This document shows positions 8,364 to 16,747 of a stretch of DNA of 64,000 nt, piece after piece; positions within the stretch are counted from its first letter, which is position 1, and each line of letters opens with the position of its first letter. The notes under the pieces are model-generated. The model searched no databases. It was not told where the DNA came from and saw only the letters and a list, made by a program, of their open reading frames with translations. The stretch is from Alkalihalobacterium elongatum (GTDB taxonomy: Bacteria; Bacillota; Bacilli; Bacillales; Bacillaceae_F): contig NZ_WMKZ01000001.1 of NCBI RefSeq assembly GCF_019024285.1, positions 310,001-374,000 on the forward strand. The letters are read 5' to 3'. Position numbers and translations under genes: made by a program.

Positions 8364-8439
8364 GAATTGTAATCCACTGATTAGTTCTTATACCTTTAGG
8401 AAAAGACAAGGGCTTGGTCATATTATCTAGTTTGTACTA

Positions 8440-9171
8440 TTAACTTAGTATTGAAGGCTTTGATATAAGTAGCTTGTTTTTATCTTCAACTAAGGAAATA
8501 TGTAATTGTTGTTCCTCTGTAATGGATGCAAAAAATATTGATTTAACATCCTCAACGTTCAGTATGTTTAATTCCTGTTGGAGCCACGCCTCTGTTACAT
8601 TAAGTTTAGTTAATACTTCTTCATAAACTTTCCCTTCAATAATAACTGGATAAGCAAGCCCCGATGAAACTTTCGCGACTCCCAGATCTTCTATTTTCAC
8701 ATTTGCTTTTTTAGGCTTTCGATGAACTGAGAGATTTCCGTTACCTTCTATTATCGCGAGTTCAACTTCACTTACATCAAAAATCTCCTTCTCTCTTAAC
8801 ATCTGTAAAATATTATCAATGGAATATCTGATCTGACGAAGGTTTTCCACAATAAATTTTCCTTCACTAATAACAAGTGTTGGCTCAAACGTGATTAAAC
8901 GCCTGATTTTTCTATTGCTGATTTTCCACTTTGCCACTAAAATTTGAAAAAGTCCTATTAAAATTATGGCTACCCCTGTATGGATATGTGGAACATTAGG
9001 GTCGGCAATGTCAGCTCCAACTACTGCTCCAAGAATAATTACTACTAAAAAATCAAATACTGGTAATTCTGCTATAGAACGTTTCCCCATTAAGAGCGTT
9101 GCAATAAGTATCAGTGGTAATATCGTGATAATTCTAAAAAAAAGAATGATTAACTCCTTAGCCAGCTCCAT
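8440..9171 (-). CDS. DUF421 membrane protein (YetF/YrbG-like)
   Basis: A 243-residue member of the DUF421 family: three N-terminal membrane helices (about 8-30, 36-52, 57-77), then the cytoplasmic domain with the characteristic RRLITFEPTLVISEGKFIVENLRQ and ALIEGN-like (AIIEGNGNLSV) segments. Related B. subtilis proteins include YetF, YdfS and YrbG, some of them spore-associated; their biochemical role is unknown. The ATG at 9171 (AGAAGGG at 9 nt) is preferred to a TTG nine codons upstream. Confidence 0.85.
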   Translation of the reverse strand: MELAKELIILFFRIITILPLILIATLLMGKRSIAELPVFDFLVVIILGAVVGADIADPNVPHIHTGVAIILIGLFQILVAKWKISNRKIRRLITFEPTLVISEGKFIVENLRQIRYSIDNILQMLREKEIFDVSEVELAIIEGNGNLSVHRKPKKANVKIEDLGVAKVSSGLAYPVIIEGKVYEEVLTKLNVTEAWLQQELNILNVEDVKSIFFASITEEQQLHISLVEDKNKLLISKPSILS

Positions 9172-9553
9172 AAAGTTCATCCCTTCTAGATTTGTCAAAC
9201 ACTTCCTTTCCTATTTTTCTAATTAAACTAAAATTCTATTCTATTTATGTTTTTTTTCTCATTGAATGTTGTTCTTTGCTTTTGAACCTTTAGCCAAGCA
9301 CACTTTGCGTGAAGGTTTAAGCAATAATGTTTACGAAAAACATTAAATACTATAATTAGTTAGGGGTTCCTATTTTGTAATAATCCGTCTAAAGAAATCA
9401 ATATATTTATATGTTTTTTTAGTTTAATTAGATATCAAACGAAAATTACAGAATAATAAAGGATAAGACTGAAATAGATAGAATACAGAAAATTCTGAAA
9501 TACGATATAGTGAATATATATTAGAATAAGTCTATATCAAGGGGGGATGAAAT
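9172..9553. other. Intergenic region before the peptide gene
   Basis: No gene is seen. A hairpin AACCTT/AAGGTT lies at 9285-9317. An imperfect dyad CAGAA-AA-TTCTG lies at 9486-9497, about 60 bp upstream of the peptide gene start, within AT-rich sequence resembling a promoter. No canonical PlcR box is present. Confidence 0.4.
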
Positions 9554-9685
9554 GTGAAAAAATGTTTGCTTCAATTGGCAACAGCACTAACCGTATTAGT
9601 AAGTTTAACTGGGTTTAGTCATACAGATGTAGAACAATCTTATCATCCTATAAAAATACAAGAGGATCTACCTCATCGTCATTAA
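9554..9685 (+). CDS. PapR/Phr-like secreted signalling peptide precursor
   Basis: A 43-residue ORF starting with GTG, 7 nt after GGGGGG. Its layout is that of a RRNPP-system pro-peptide: Lys-Lys N-terminus, hydrophobic signal segment (about 4-20), polar linker, and a short C-terminal candidate pheromone ending EDLPHRH. The DLP core is shared with PapR of the B. cereus group (ADLPFEY). A PlcR-like regulator gene lies 310 bp away on the opposite strand. By family knowledge the peptide would be exported, trimmed, re-imported by an oligopeptide permease and bound by the regulator's TPR domain. That is inference; the sequence shows only the layout and proximity. Confidence 0.65.
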   Translation: MKKCLLQLATALTVLVSLTGFSHTDVEQSYHPIKIQEDLPHRH

Positions 9686-9879
9686 AACAATAAAAATAAA
9701 CTAGGTTGACTCTACACTAACTTTAAAGTAAATGAGTCCCCCTGACAGTTTCTAAAAAGAAACATAGTAAAAGACAGGGGCAACCTAAAAATAAAAGGAG
9801 TTCAGTATAGTATGAAAGATGTCGTCTTCTTTCTAAGAATGAACAGCTTATAATCCCCCCGGTGAAAGGGGTGATACCA

Positions 9880-9972
9880 ATGGATGCAATGACGGTATTC
9901 TTAGCAACTAGTATGTTTTTATTAACTCTCGTAAACCTAGTCATTCTTCTGATTGAAAAAATTAAAAAATAG
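9880..9972 (+). CDS. Putative holin-like type I toxin peptide
   Basis: A 30-residue ORF with a strong GAAAGGGGTGAT site, starting MDAMTVFLATSMFLLTL and ending in IEKIKK. A single hydrophobic helix followed by a lysine-rich tail, and the M-T-V-F/Y start, resemble BsrG/TxpA-type membrane toxins annotated as putative holin-like toxin. Hairpin-forming sequence at 9738-9780 (CCCCTG...CAGGGG, with an inner GTTTC/GAAAC stem) lies upstream. No antitoxin RNA is proven. It sits between the peptide gene and the PlcR-like regulator. Confidence 0.6.
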   Translation: MDAMTVFLATSMFLLTLVNLVILLIEKIKK

Positions 9973-9995
9973 TATTCTGCGGGGTGATTTGCTGT

Positions 9996-10877
9996 TTATT
10001 CATCATTTGAATAAAAATTGATTTCTCTTTTAACAATGTCCGCAAATTGTTCATTTCCTTCAAGATCAAAAATTGTTTTTGCTTTCTCTAAGTATTGTAA
10101 TCCTTCTTGTTTATGCCCTAGACTATTTAGATTTTTACCTTTTTGAAAATGCAACTCACCAAAAAGGCACATGATCTCGTGCTCAATGCATAATCTAATC
10201 CCTTGATCGACTTGTTCTAATGAGGATTGATAGTTTCCGTTTTTTGATAAAGTCTTCGCAAAATTAAATAAAATCCTTATTCTAATACTTTTATCTTGAA
10301 CCACTGGAAGTTTTTTTAGCTGATAAAGAGCCTTCTGATAATATTCAAAAGAATTCTCAAAATCACCAACCTCACTGTAAATAATTGCAATACTCGTCAG
10401 AATCTCAATTTGCCTTTCCGAAAAATTCTTTGTAGTCGTATCGGTAAGTTCAACAGCTTCTTTTAAAAGCTCAAGAGATTGCTTGGCATCTCCTTGGATA
10501 TAATATATACAGATTGCCTGGTGCCAAAGCATAAATTGTTGATTAACCTTCGTTTGAAAAAGTGGATTGGGCATCTCACTCTCTATCATCTGCGAAACTT
10601 TTTCATAGTTACGTTTTCTTATTTCCTGGCGAATTTGGAAAAACACTTCTTTCACATAATCCAATCTTGGACAATCTGTTATATCAAAAAAATAATTAAT
10701 ATCTACTCCAAACCGATTAGCTATCTTATAAAGTACATCTGCAGACGGCGAAACATCCCCGCATTCAATTTGACTTATGAGAGATTGAGTACAGATTCCT
10801 TTTGCTAACTCTTTTTGAGACAAGCGTAAGTAATTCCTTAAATCTCTAATCGCTTTTCCAACTGGTATCGCTTCCAT
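9996..10877 (-). CDS. PlcR-like HTH-TPR transcriptional regulator (RRNPP)
   Basis: A 293-residue protein with an N-terminal Xre-type HTH (about residues 8-62: LRLSQKELAKGICTQSLISQIECG) followed by helical tetratricopeptide repeats to the end. Size, architecture and sequence flavour match PlcR of the B. cereus group and related peptide-binding regulators. The ATG at 10877 with GGTGGTG upstream is preferred over a TTG five codons earlier. It is divergent from the intracellular subtilisin gene at 11061 and convergent with the PapR-like peptide gene. Likely targets are the peptide gene, itself and the protease; this is inferred from position. Confidence 0.85.
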   Translation of the reverse strand: MEAIPVGKAIRDLRNYLRLSQKELAKGICTQSLISQIECGDVSPSADVLYKIANRFGVDINYFFDITDCPRLDYVKEVFFQIRQEIRKRNYEKVSQMIESEMPNPLFQTKVNQQFMLWHQAICIYYIQGDAKQSLELLKEAVELTDTTTKNFSERQIEILTSIAIIYSEVGDFENSFEYYQKALYQLKKLPVVQDKSIRIRILFNFAKTLSKNGNYQSSLEQVDQGIRLCIEHEIMCLFGELHFQKGKNLNSLGHKQEGLQYLEKAKTIFDLEGNEQFADIVKREINFYSNDE

Positions 10878-10908
10878 AAACACCACCAACAACTTTATTT
10901 TTCATTTT

Positions 10909-11009
10909 ACTAGCACCATCTTTTGGAAACAATCAGCCTTTGGTAATTTTTATTTAATTAAGTTGTATTATTGAACCCCTTAATACTAGTACATGTTTTC
11001 ACTAGCACC
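10909..11009. promoter_or_regulatory. Repeated ACTAGYAC sites in divergent promoter region
   Basis: ACTAGCACC occurs at 10909-10917 and again at 11001-11009, and ACTAGTAC at 10985-10992, exactly 16 bp before the last copy. The three copies lie between the PlcR-like regulator and the protease gene, so they may be operators. No protein is assigned to them. Confidence 0.4.
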
Positions 11010-11060
11010 GTTCAATTATCATTGAGTACGAAATATTAACTATATAAAAGGAGGATTTAT

Positions 11061-12035
11061 ATGAGTAATGAAGTTCATTTAATTCCATATAAAGTAGAGG
11101 ATGTTATTCCCTATGCTACAGAAAAATTTCCTAAAGGCGTTGTGATGGTTGAGGCCCCGCTATTATGGGACAAGACCCAAGGTGATAACGTTGTAATTGC
11201 AGTATTAGACACTGGTTGCCAAATTGATCATCCAGACCTAGAGGATCGAGTGATTAGTGGCTATAATTTTACAACAGATTATCGTGGAGATCCTAATAAT
11301 TTTGCTGATAACAATGGTCATGGTACACATGTTGCTGGAACGATAGCAGCGTCATTAAATGACCAAGGTGTTGTTGGAGTTGCCCCAAAAGCTGATCTCT
11401 TAATTTTAAAAGTTCTTTCGGGAACTGGTGGCGGTAAATACGATTGGATCATTCAAGCTATTTATTACGCGATTAACTGGAAAGGCCCTGACGGCGAAAA
11501 GGTCCGTGTTATCTCGATGTCTCTAGGTGGACCTCAAGATGTTCCATTGCTTCACGAAGTGATAAAAGAGGCAATAAAAAACGATATTGTCGTTGTTTGT
11601 GCTGCAGGAAACGATGGTGATGGGAAAGAAGATACGATTCAACGAGCGTATCCAGGGTATTATCCTGAAGTTGTACAAGTTGGTGCTGTCGATTTCAGCC
11701 GTAAACTCGCTCCATTTACAAATACAAATGATGAAATTGACCTAGTTGCACCAGGTGTGAACATTCTTTCAACATATCTGAACAGTAAGTATGCTCGACT
11801 CTCGGGTACTTCCATGGCTACGCCACACGTAACAGGCGCGATTGCCCTTTTAATCAATATTTGCGAACAAGAATTTGAGCGAAGGTTAACTGAACCAGAA
11901 ATTTATGCCCAATTAATTAGGCGTACTGTTCCACTAGGTTTTAGTAAGTGCGCAGAAGGGAATGGATTACTTTCTCTTCACTCCGCAGCACAGTCTTTAA
12001 TCAAATTGTTTACGTCTGACGATCATATTGCATAA
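11061..12035 (+). CDS. isp: Intracellular subtilisin-like serine protease
   Basis: A 324-residue S8 protease without a signal peptide. The N-terminus carries LIPY, the hallmark of the short propeptide of intracellular subtilisins. The catalytic triad is Asp50 (VLDTG), His87 (GHGTHVAG) and Ser251 (GTSMATPH), and the oxyanion Asn is in AAGNDGDG. Length and sequence match B. subtilis IspA and other Bacillus ISPs, which degrade cytoplasmic proteins in stationary phase. The start has AAAAGGAGG. It is divergent from a PlcR-like regulator, suggesting peptide-dependent control of expression. Confidence 0.95.
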   Translation: MSNEVHLIPYKVEDVIPYATEKFPKGVVMVEAPLLWDKTQGDNVVIAVLDTGCQIDHPDLEDRVISGYNFTTDYRGDPNNFADNNGHGTHVAGTIAASLNDQGVVGVAPKADLLILKVLSGTGGGKYDWIIQAIYYAINWKGPDGEKVRVISMSLGGPQDVPLLHEVIKEAIKNDIVVVCAAGNDGDGKEDTIQRAYPGYYPEVVQVGAVDFSRKLAPFTNTNDEIDLVAPGVNILSTYLNSKYARLSGTSMATPHVTGAIALLINICEQEFERRLTEPEIYAQLIRRTVPLGFSKCAEGNGLLSLHSAAQSLIKLFTSDDHIA

Positions 12036-12097
12036 GAGAGAACAACCCTCACTTTGGCCCTACACAAAATACCAATTAATTATGATTTTATGCCGAA

Positions 12098-12151
12098 ATA
12101 AAAAAACTGCACCCCTATTTGTTAGTTGTGTCTAACAATTGGGGTGCAGTT
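12098..12151 (-). terminator. Terminator between protease and small-protein gene
   Basis: AACTGCACCCC (12105-12115) pairs with GGGGTGCAGTT (12141-12151), with an inner TTGTTAG/CTAACAA stem. On the minus strand a run of seven T's follows, so it ends the gene at 12249-12455. It may also stop the protease transcript. Confidence 0.8.
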
Positions 12152-12248
12152 CACTTTGGAATGCTTTTTTTATTTCTATGTCAATTTCAATTTCTATGAC
12201 CAAGAGAGAATATATATGTTCATTACGCTTCTACTGACAAATTGAAAT

Positions 12249-12455
12249 TTATGAGATATAGTTGCCTGTTTTATTTTTCTTAATTTCCCCTCGAACTACA
12301 AGCATCTCTAAAATTTTTTTTGTTACGAGCGTGTTATTATTCGTGTCCTTGAGTTGCGGGTTACTGGCTTTCAACTTCTTAGCAGCTCCTTCATAAGAAA
12401 TTGCTCTTTTAGATTTCTGGACCATCTCAAGTAGTTGAATCGTATAACTTTTCAT
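12249..12455 (-). CDS. Small hypothetical protein, possible winged helix
   Basis: An unrecognised 68-residue, lysine-rich protein. The order of helices and the final hairpin (LEMLVVRGEIKKNKTGNYI) look like a small winged-helix domain, but this is only an impression from the pattern. The start has AAAGGGTGATGA. It is monocistronic with a strong terminator. Confidence 0.6.
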   Translation of the reverse strand: MKSYTIQLLEMVQKSKRAISYEGAAKKLKASNPQLKDTNNNTLVTKKILEMLVVRGEIKKNKTGNYIS

Positions 12456-12616
12456 TTCATCACCCTTTCAAAGTAACCTAAGTGTAACATAGTGTTGAAA
12501 AAATAGGAAATTTCAAATTCTTTTGTCATACTCTTATTTGAAATAGCAAGAACAAATTAAAAAAGTAATCTGGCAAAGCAAATATACTTTTTAAGATACT
12601 TTTATTTAGGCAAAAT

Positions 12617-12646
12617 AAAGAGACCAACTTTTTCGTTAGTCTCTTT
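12617..12646 (-). terminator. Terminator of the LysM-CAP gene
   Basis: AAAGAGAC...GTCTCTTT stem (12617-12646) with inner CAA/TTA-type pairing, followed on the minus strand by ATTTTGCC. Confidence 0.7.
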
Positions 12647-12657
12647 CATCCAATATA

Positions 12658-13293
12658 TTATCTTGCTTGAATAAACATTTGAACCCAAGCACCATGATAG
12701 AAGCCTACACCAATTGTATCGAAATTAGGGTTTAGAATGTTTTGACGATGACCTGGAGAATTCATCCATGCATTCATTACTTCTTGAGGTGTTCTTTGAC
12801 CTTTTGCAATGTTTTCGCCTGCTGATCGATAGCTAACACCAAACGTTCTTAACATATCAAAAGGTGATCCGTAGTTTGGACTGTTATGTGCAAAGTAGTT
12901 AGAGTTAATTAAATCTTCTGCTTTCTTATGTGCAACATGCTTTACGTCAGCGCGATGCTGAAGAGGTCTTAAACCGTTCTTTTGGCGTTCTTGGTTAACA
13001 AGCGCTGCTACTTGGTCTTCGAAAGCACTATGATGAGCAGCATCAGGTTTTAAGCGGATTACTTCACCAACGTGCATATTTCTCGGTTCTACATCAGGAT
13101 TAAGTCTCATTAACTCACGATAATCTAAACCATAGCGTTGTGCAATAAACCAGAATGTATCACCACGCGAGACTTTGTAGTGAGAGAATGGTGGTTCTTT
13201 AAACATTTTGATTTGTGCATCTGCAGCTGGTTGTACAGAAAAAAGTGAAACCATAAGTACCGCTGCAACAAGCACGAACTGTAATCGTTTCAT
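12658..13293 (-). CDS. Secreted LysM-CAP domain protein (YkwD-like)
   Basis: A 211-residue exported protein. Signal peptide about 1-27 (KRLQF then a hydrophobic core, ADA cleavage site). LysM domain about 38-82 (HYKVSRGDTFWFIAQRYGL...VIRLKP). CAP/SCP domain about 93-210 with YFAHNSP, GENIA, MNAWMNSPGHRQNIL and IGVGF, typical of the YkwD/SafA-linked bacterial CAP proteins. LysM should anchor it to peptidoglycan or spore cortex. The ATG at 13293 is chosen because it begins the signal peptide; GGAGG lies 11 nt upstream. Divergent from the gene at 13446. Confidence 0.9.
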   Translation of the reverse strand: MKRLQFVLVAAVLMVSLFSVQPAADAQIKMFKEPPFSHYKVSRGDTFWFIAQRYGLDYRELMRLNPDVEPRNMHVGEVIRLKPDAAHHSAFEDQVAALVNQERQKNGLRPLQHRADVKHVAHKKAEDLINSNYFAHNSPNYGSPFDMLRTFGVSYRSAGENIAKGQRTPQEVMNAWMNSPGHRQNILNPNFDTIGVGFYHGAWVQMFIQAR

Positions 13294-13407
13294 AAGTGGT
13301 AGTACCTCCATATAAGTATTTTTCAATGTTAAGTTTCACTTTTTCGTGTAAAAGCATACACAATAAAAGCTTCTTCCTAAATTTTTATATTTAGGAAATT
13401 GATATGC

Positions 13408-13413
13408 TATAAT
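13408..13413 (+). promoter_or_regulatory. Probable -10 element TATAAT
   Basis: A perfect sigma-A -10 hexamer 33 bp upstream of the ATG at 13446. The -35 element is weak. Confidence 0.4.
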
Positions 13414-13445
13414 GGAAAAACTATATAAAAACATTTGGAGGAATT

Positions 13446-13916
13446 ATGTTAACTTTTAATGAAAAATTAGCAATCATTGAGTCGTTTAAAGAACTAACTA
13501 GAAAAGATGTTTCCCTAGGCAGAGTCAACTTTCAATATGAGGAAAGCCAAGCGGAAAAGAAAAATGTTGTTTACCATCTACACCCGAATGGAAATGGCTT
13601 TGTTTACGCAGGAAATATCAAGGGCTATTCGACTGACAATAAGGGAATGGTAAATATTCGAGAATTTACAGAAGATGAACTTAAAACAATCATTCAACAA
13701 TCCATAAATTCACTAGATGTTGTCAACCCCAACGAAGATGAACTAAGTGATGAGGCTATTGAAGAAACGTGGATTAATCGTGATAAACAATCTCTTACTC
13801 TTATTAATGAAGAGGGTATGTGGAATGTATATGCTGGTTTAAATCTAGATGGTACGTTTAATTCCTATGGCGAGGCTGCTGCTTATTTAGATGAAGAAGG
13901 CTTTAAACGTCTATAG
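13446..13916 (+). CDS. Conserved hypothetical protein
   Basis: I do not recognise this 156-residue acidic protein. It has no signal peptide or membrane helix. Short blocks such as VVYHLHPNGNGFVYAGNI and EEGMWNVYAGL suggest a small alpha/beta cytosolic domain, perhaps an internal repeat since both halves contain a V-Y-A-G turn. Start ATG with GGAGGAA. A single gene with a hairpin downstream. No function is proposed. Confidence 0.7.
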   Translation: MLTFNEKLAIIESFKELTRKDVSLGRVNFQYEESQAEKKNVVYHLHPNGNGFVYAGNIKGYSTDNKGMVNIREFTEDELKTIIQQSINSLDVVNPNEDELSDEAIEETWINRDKQSLTLINEEGMWNVYAGLNLDGTFNSYGEAAAYLDEEGFKRL

Positions 13917-13928
13917 TTTCTTTCTATT

Positions 13929-13975
13929 GCTATAGCCGTTAGCCAAGCCACAAGTTAGGTTAACGGCTAGATAGC
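13929..13975 (+). terminator. Hairpin after the gene at 13446
   Basis: GCTATAGCCGTTA (13929-13941) pairs with TAACGGCT-A-G-ATAGC (13961-13975). No long T-run follows, so the terminator call is tentative. Confidence 0.5.
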
Positions 13976-13998
13976 ATCAAGTTACCAAAAATAGCATA

Positions 13999-14036
13999 TA
14001 AAAAAGCAGCGAAGTCCTGAACACGTCGCTACTTTT
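13999..14036 (-). terminator. Terminator of the DUF2187 gene
   Basis: AAAAAGCAGCGA pairs with TCGCTACTTTT; on the minus strand the stem ends in a T-run just after the stop at 14045. Confidence 0.75.
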
Positions 14037-14044
14037 GTAAGTAT

Positions 14045-14239
14045 TTATGATTTCACTACATATTTGCTATGATTTACTACCGTTCTCGCTAAATTTCCAT
14101 TCTTTTCTTTTCTGTTTAATTCAACAGCTACAGAGTTCGTATAAACAGCAATTACTTTTGCATTTTCACCTTTTTCTACACCTTTATTAATTTGAATGAT
14201 ATCACCGACATTTACATGTGACTCTTGTTCCTCTGACAT
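14045..14239 (-). CDS. DUF2187 family protein (YkvS-like)
   Basis: A 64-residue small protein with the DUF2187 pattern: HVNVGDIIQINKG, KVIAVYTNSVAVEL and RTVVNHSKYVV. The fold is KOW/SH3-like by family. Function unknown. Start ATG with AAAGGGGG. Confidence 0.82.
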   Translation of the reverse strand: MSEEQESHVNVGDIIQINKGVEKGENAKVIAVYTNSVAVELNRKEKNGNLARTVVNHSKYVVKS

Positions 14240-14309
14240 TTTACTTCCCCCTTTAAATTAAAGTATTTCCCCTTTACTTGTAAACATTCTGCCAACACCA
14301 TGAATAAAA

Positions 14310-14341
14310 AAGTGGTAGCTGTTAGTAATACTCCACCACTT
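14310..14341 (-). terminator. Orphan terminator-like hairpin
   Basis: AAGTGG (14310-14315) pairs with CCACTT (14336-14341). On the minus strand the stem runs into TTTTTTATTC, like a real terminator, but no gene on that strand ends here. It could mark the end of a small RNA transcribed from the kapB upstream region. Confidence 0.4.
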
Positions 14342-14483
14342 TATTGTTAAGATATTACATTATTATTAAGCAACAGTTCGTTCATACTAAGGGTGTTATG
14401 AAATCATAGGTCTGTTATGTAATCTTCGAACAAAACCCTTAGATATGATATCATTAGTAAAAAAGAAAGAAAAGGTGTTTTGC

Positions 14484-14867
14484 ATGGAAAAACAATTAGA
14501 AATCGGGCAAAAAGTTACAGGGATATATAAAACAGGCAAATACATAGGTGAAATAACCAATATTAGACCCTCACAATATGTAGTACGAGTTTTAGCCGTG
14601 CTAAAACACCCAGATCAAGGTGATCTACATAATCCCAAAGAAACAAATGTCGAGTTCTTTCATGAACGTAGAGCACTAGCACACCGTGAACAAACTAACA
14701 TTCCTGAAGTTTATGTTAAACCTTTTGAGGGTGGTATTCCTGATTACAAGGAATCTCTTAAAGAGGCTCTACAAAAGCAATATGCAATCCTTAATGAAGA
14801 TGGAAGTGAATGGGCGAAGAAGTCAATCGAAATGCTTCATTCATTAGAAAAAGATTATTTTAAATAA
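14484..14867 (+). CDS. kapB: KapB family (sporulation kinase-associated) protein
   Basis: A 127-residue protein closely resembling B. subtilis KapB: EIGQKVTGIYKTGKYIGEI, YVVRVLAVLKHPDQGDLHNP and FFHERRALAHREQTN are conserved blocks. KapB is needed for KinB-dependent entry into sporulation in B. subtilis. The ATG at 14484 with AAAGGTG is preferred over an upstream ATG at 14445. There is no kinB beside it; the KinB-like gene is at 2656-3932 and is defective. No lipobox is visible. Confidence 0.88.
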   Translation: MEKQLEIGQKVTGIYKTGKYIGEITNIRPSQYVVRVLAVLKHPDQGDLHNPKETNVEFFHERRALAHREQTNIPEVYVKPFEGGIPDYKESLKEALQKQYAILNEDGSEWAKKSIEMLHSLEKDYFK

Positions 14868-14886
14868 AGGTGTCATAAAATTATGT

Positions 14887-15000
14887 GTTGATTTTGGTCT
14901 CATTAGTGAAAAATTCTAAATTCATTTTATTACGTCGTTGGAGCTAAGCTTAGTAAAACTTTCAAACGATGAGCCAAAATCAACGTATTTAAACAATAGG
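14887..15000. repeat. Dispersed hairpin repeat, copy A
   Basis: GTTGATTTTGGTCTCAT (14887-14903) is an inverted repeat of ATGAGCCAAAATCAAC (14969-14984), followed by CGTATTTAAACAATAGG. A second copy at 40789-40898 shares the right arm and the trailing ACAATAGG block. This copy lies between the convergent kapB and amidase genes and may end both transcripts. Confidence 0.65.
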
Positions 15001-15020
15001 ACTAATATAGCTATTTTTAT

Positions 15021-16502
15021 TTATAACTCCAAATTAATCCACATTTCAGTTTGCTCGAGTTCCCCCGCTAATTGATAAAGTAAATCCTCTCTTCCTCTCG
15101 CAGCCATAAATTGAACCCCGCACGGTAAACCGTCTTTTGTTTTATGCATTGGAACTGTCATGGCTGGTTGCCCTGTTAAATTAGCAAGTTGTGTAAATGG
15201 TGTCCGCATTAAGCTTTGCTCAGCAATTTGGTCTACTATTCCAGTTTTCTTTAACAGGCCCCCTAAACCAATCGTACCAATTGCATTAATTAATAATTTT
15301 TCCATTGGCTTCGGTTCGAGTTCACCGATTTTAGCAGGTGGAAAAGCTGTTGTTGGTGTTATATACAGGTCGTAACTTTCATGAAACGTTTCCATCGCAA
15401 ATGCCGCCCTATCCCATTCACGCATACTTAGCACAAACTCTTCTGCAGTTGTCGTTCGTCCTAATAAACCTAATAACCATGTCTGTGGCTCAACATCACT
15501 ACTCTTTGCCTTTCTTCCTAATACATCTTCTAATGAAGTAATCGTTGCAGCAACTTCACCAAAATACATCGTTAAATAACTTGTTGCAATTTTTTTACCG
15601 TCAACTGGAGCTCTCTTTTCTTCTATCCTATGTCCTAGTTTTTCAAGTTGTTTCACCGTCCGTAAGACAGCTTCTTTACACTCTTGATGTACGTCAGTCC
15701 CTAGAGGAGATTCTGTTGTAAAAGCAATTTTTAATACCTTATCGAATGGTAGAGTGACACATTGTAAGTAACTACCCTCGTATGGCGGAGCTTGAAAGGC
15801 ACCACCTTTTTCAATACCATGGATTTCATCTAGCATGGCAGCACTGTCTCGAACTGACTTCGTTAACACATGATCAGAAGAAGCTCCTTGCCATTGTCTA
15901 CCAAGTGTTGGCCCTGCTGGTGTGCGTCCTCGCGTTGGCTTAAGACCAAAGAGACCACAGTAAGCTCCTGGTATACGGATTGAACCACCTCCATCATTGG
16001 CTCCTGCTATTGGTACCATTCCTGCTGCAACAGCAGCACCAGACCCACCACTTGAACCACCTGGTGTAAAATCTAGGTTCCATGGATTTCTTGTTGGACC
16101 ATAGTGGGTAGGTTCCGTAATTCCCATTAACGCAAACTCTGGTGTATTTGTTACACCTAAAAAAACCGCTCCTGTGTTCCTTACTCTCCTAACAAATTCA
16201 CTATCTTTTTTTGCACGATATGATTGAAGTGATTTAGAACCAGAGGTGATTGGTTCACCTTCGATTTCTTGCGTAATATCTTTTAGCAACATAGGGACCC
16301 CAGCGAAACGTCCAGTTAACTCTTTTGTCTCTATCATTTTTTCAGCCTGTTCGTACATCTTATGAATAACCGCATTTAGATGCGGGTTTTGTTGTTCTAT
16401 AACTTGAATAGCTTGCTCTAATAACTCTTTTGGCTGAACTTGCTTTGATTTAACAAGTTCAGCCAGTCCAAGTGCATCGTAACTTTTGTAAAAATCCGCC
16501 AT
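15021..16502 (-). CDS. Amidase signature family enzyme
   Basis: A 493-residue amidase with the full Ser-cisSer-Lys triad: Lys74 (VPMLLKDI), cis-Ser150 in [15 protein letters not shown] and catalytic Ser174 in [11 protein letters not shown]. It hydrolyses a carboxamide; within the family the sequence looks like the 6-aminohexanoate-cyclic-dimer hydrolase / general amidase branch rather than GatA, and no gatB or gatC is adjacent. The substrate is unknown. Start ATG with AAGAGGTGAT. Its 3' end adjoins repeat copy A. Confidence 0.9.
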   Translation of the reverse strand: MADFYKSYDALGLAELVKSKQVQPKELLEQAIQVIEQQNPHLNAVIHKMYEQAEKMIETKELTGRFAGVPMLLKDITQEIEGEPITSGSKSLQSYRAKKDSEFVRRVRNTGAVFLGVTNTPEFALMGITEPTHYGPTRNPWNLDFTPGGSSGGSGAAVAAGMVPIAGANDGGGSIRIPGAYCGLFGLKPTRGRTPAGPTLGRQWQGASSDHVLTKSVRDSAAMLDEIHGIEKGGAFQAPPYEGSYLQCVTLPFDKVLKIAFTTESPLGTDVHQECKEAVLRTVKQLEKLGHRIEEKRAPVDGKKIATSYLTMYFGEVAATITSLEDVLGRKAKSSDVEPQTWLLGLLGRTTTAEEFVLSMREWDRAAFAMETFHESYDLYITPTTAFPPAKIGELEPKPMEKLLINAIGTIGLGGLLKKTGIVDQIAEQSLMRTPFTQLANLTGQPAMTVPMHKTKDGLPCGVQFMAARGREDLLYQLAGELEQTEMWINLEL

Positions 16503-16664
16503 ACGATCACCTCTTACACATTTTCTTTTTTTCTCAGGTATTTATCGATTTATATTAATATCAGTCCAAGAAACGAAACAAATAAAAGTCTTTTTTCCTA
16601 TGTATTTTGTTAGATAACTGATTTCGACGTCTAACCGAAAATTCCTTTTTGTCCAAGAAAATAT

Positions 16665-16692
16665 AAAAACACAATCAGACGATTGTGTTTTT
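16665..16692 (-). terminator. Bidirectional terminator
   Basis: AAAAACACAATC (16665-16676) and GATTGTGTTTTT (16681-16692) form a perfect 12-bp stem with a 4-nt loop. It ends the FAD/Rieske gene on the minus strand. Confidence 0.85.
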
Positions 16693-16747
16693 ATTATGGT
16701 CATGTACCATTGTTAATTTTCGATTTTCAAATGCAACTTTCATTCAC

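Noticed and set aside
9440-9553. PlcR box upstream of the peptide gene
   Set aside because: Searched by eye for TATGNANNNNTNCATA here and at 10878-11060; no match found.
9547-9617. ATG start giving a 23-codon ORF at the peptide locus
   Set aside because: It is in a different frame, with its ATG immediately after the GGGGGG site, and gives no signal-like peptide. The GTG at 9554 is better spaced.
9723-9944. 73-codon minus-strand ORF between the peptide gene and the PlcR-like gene
   Set aside because: It is antisense to the toxin-like ORF, lacks a ribosome binding site and has no recognisable pattern.
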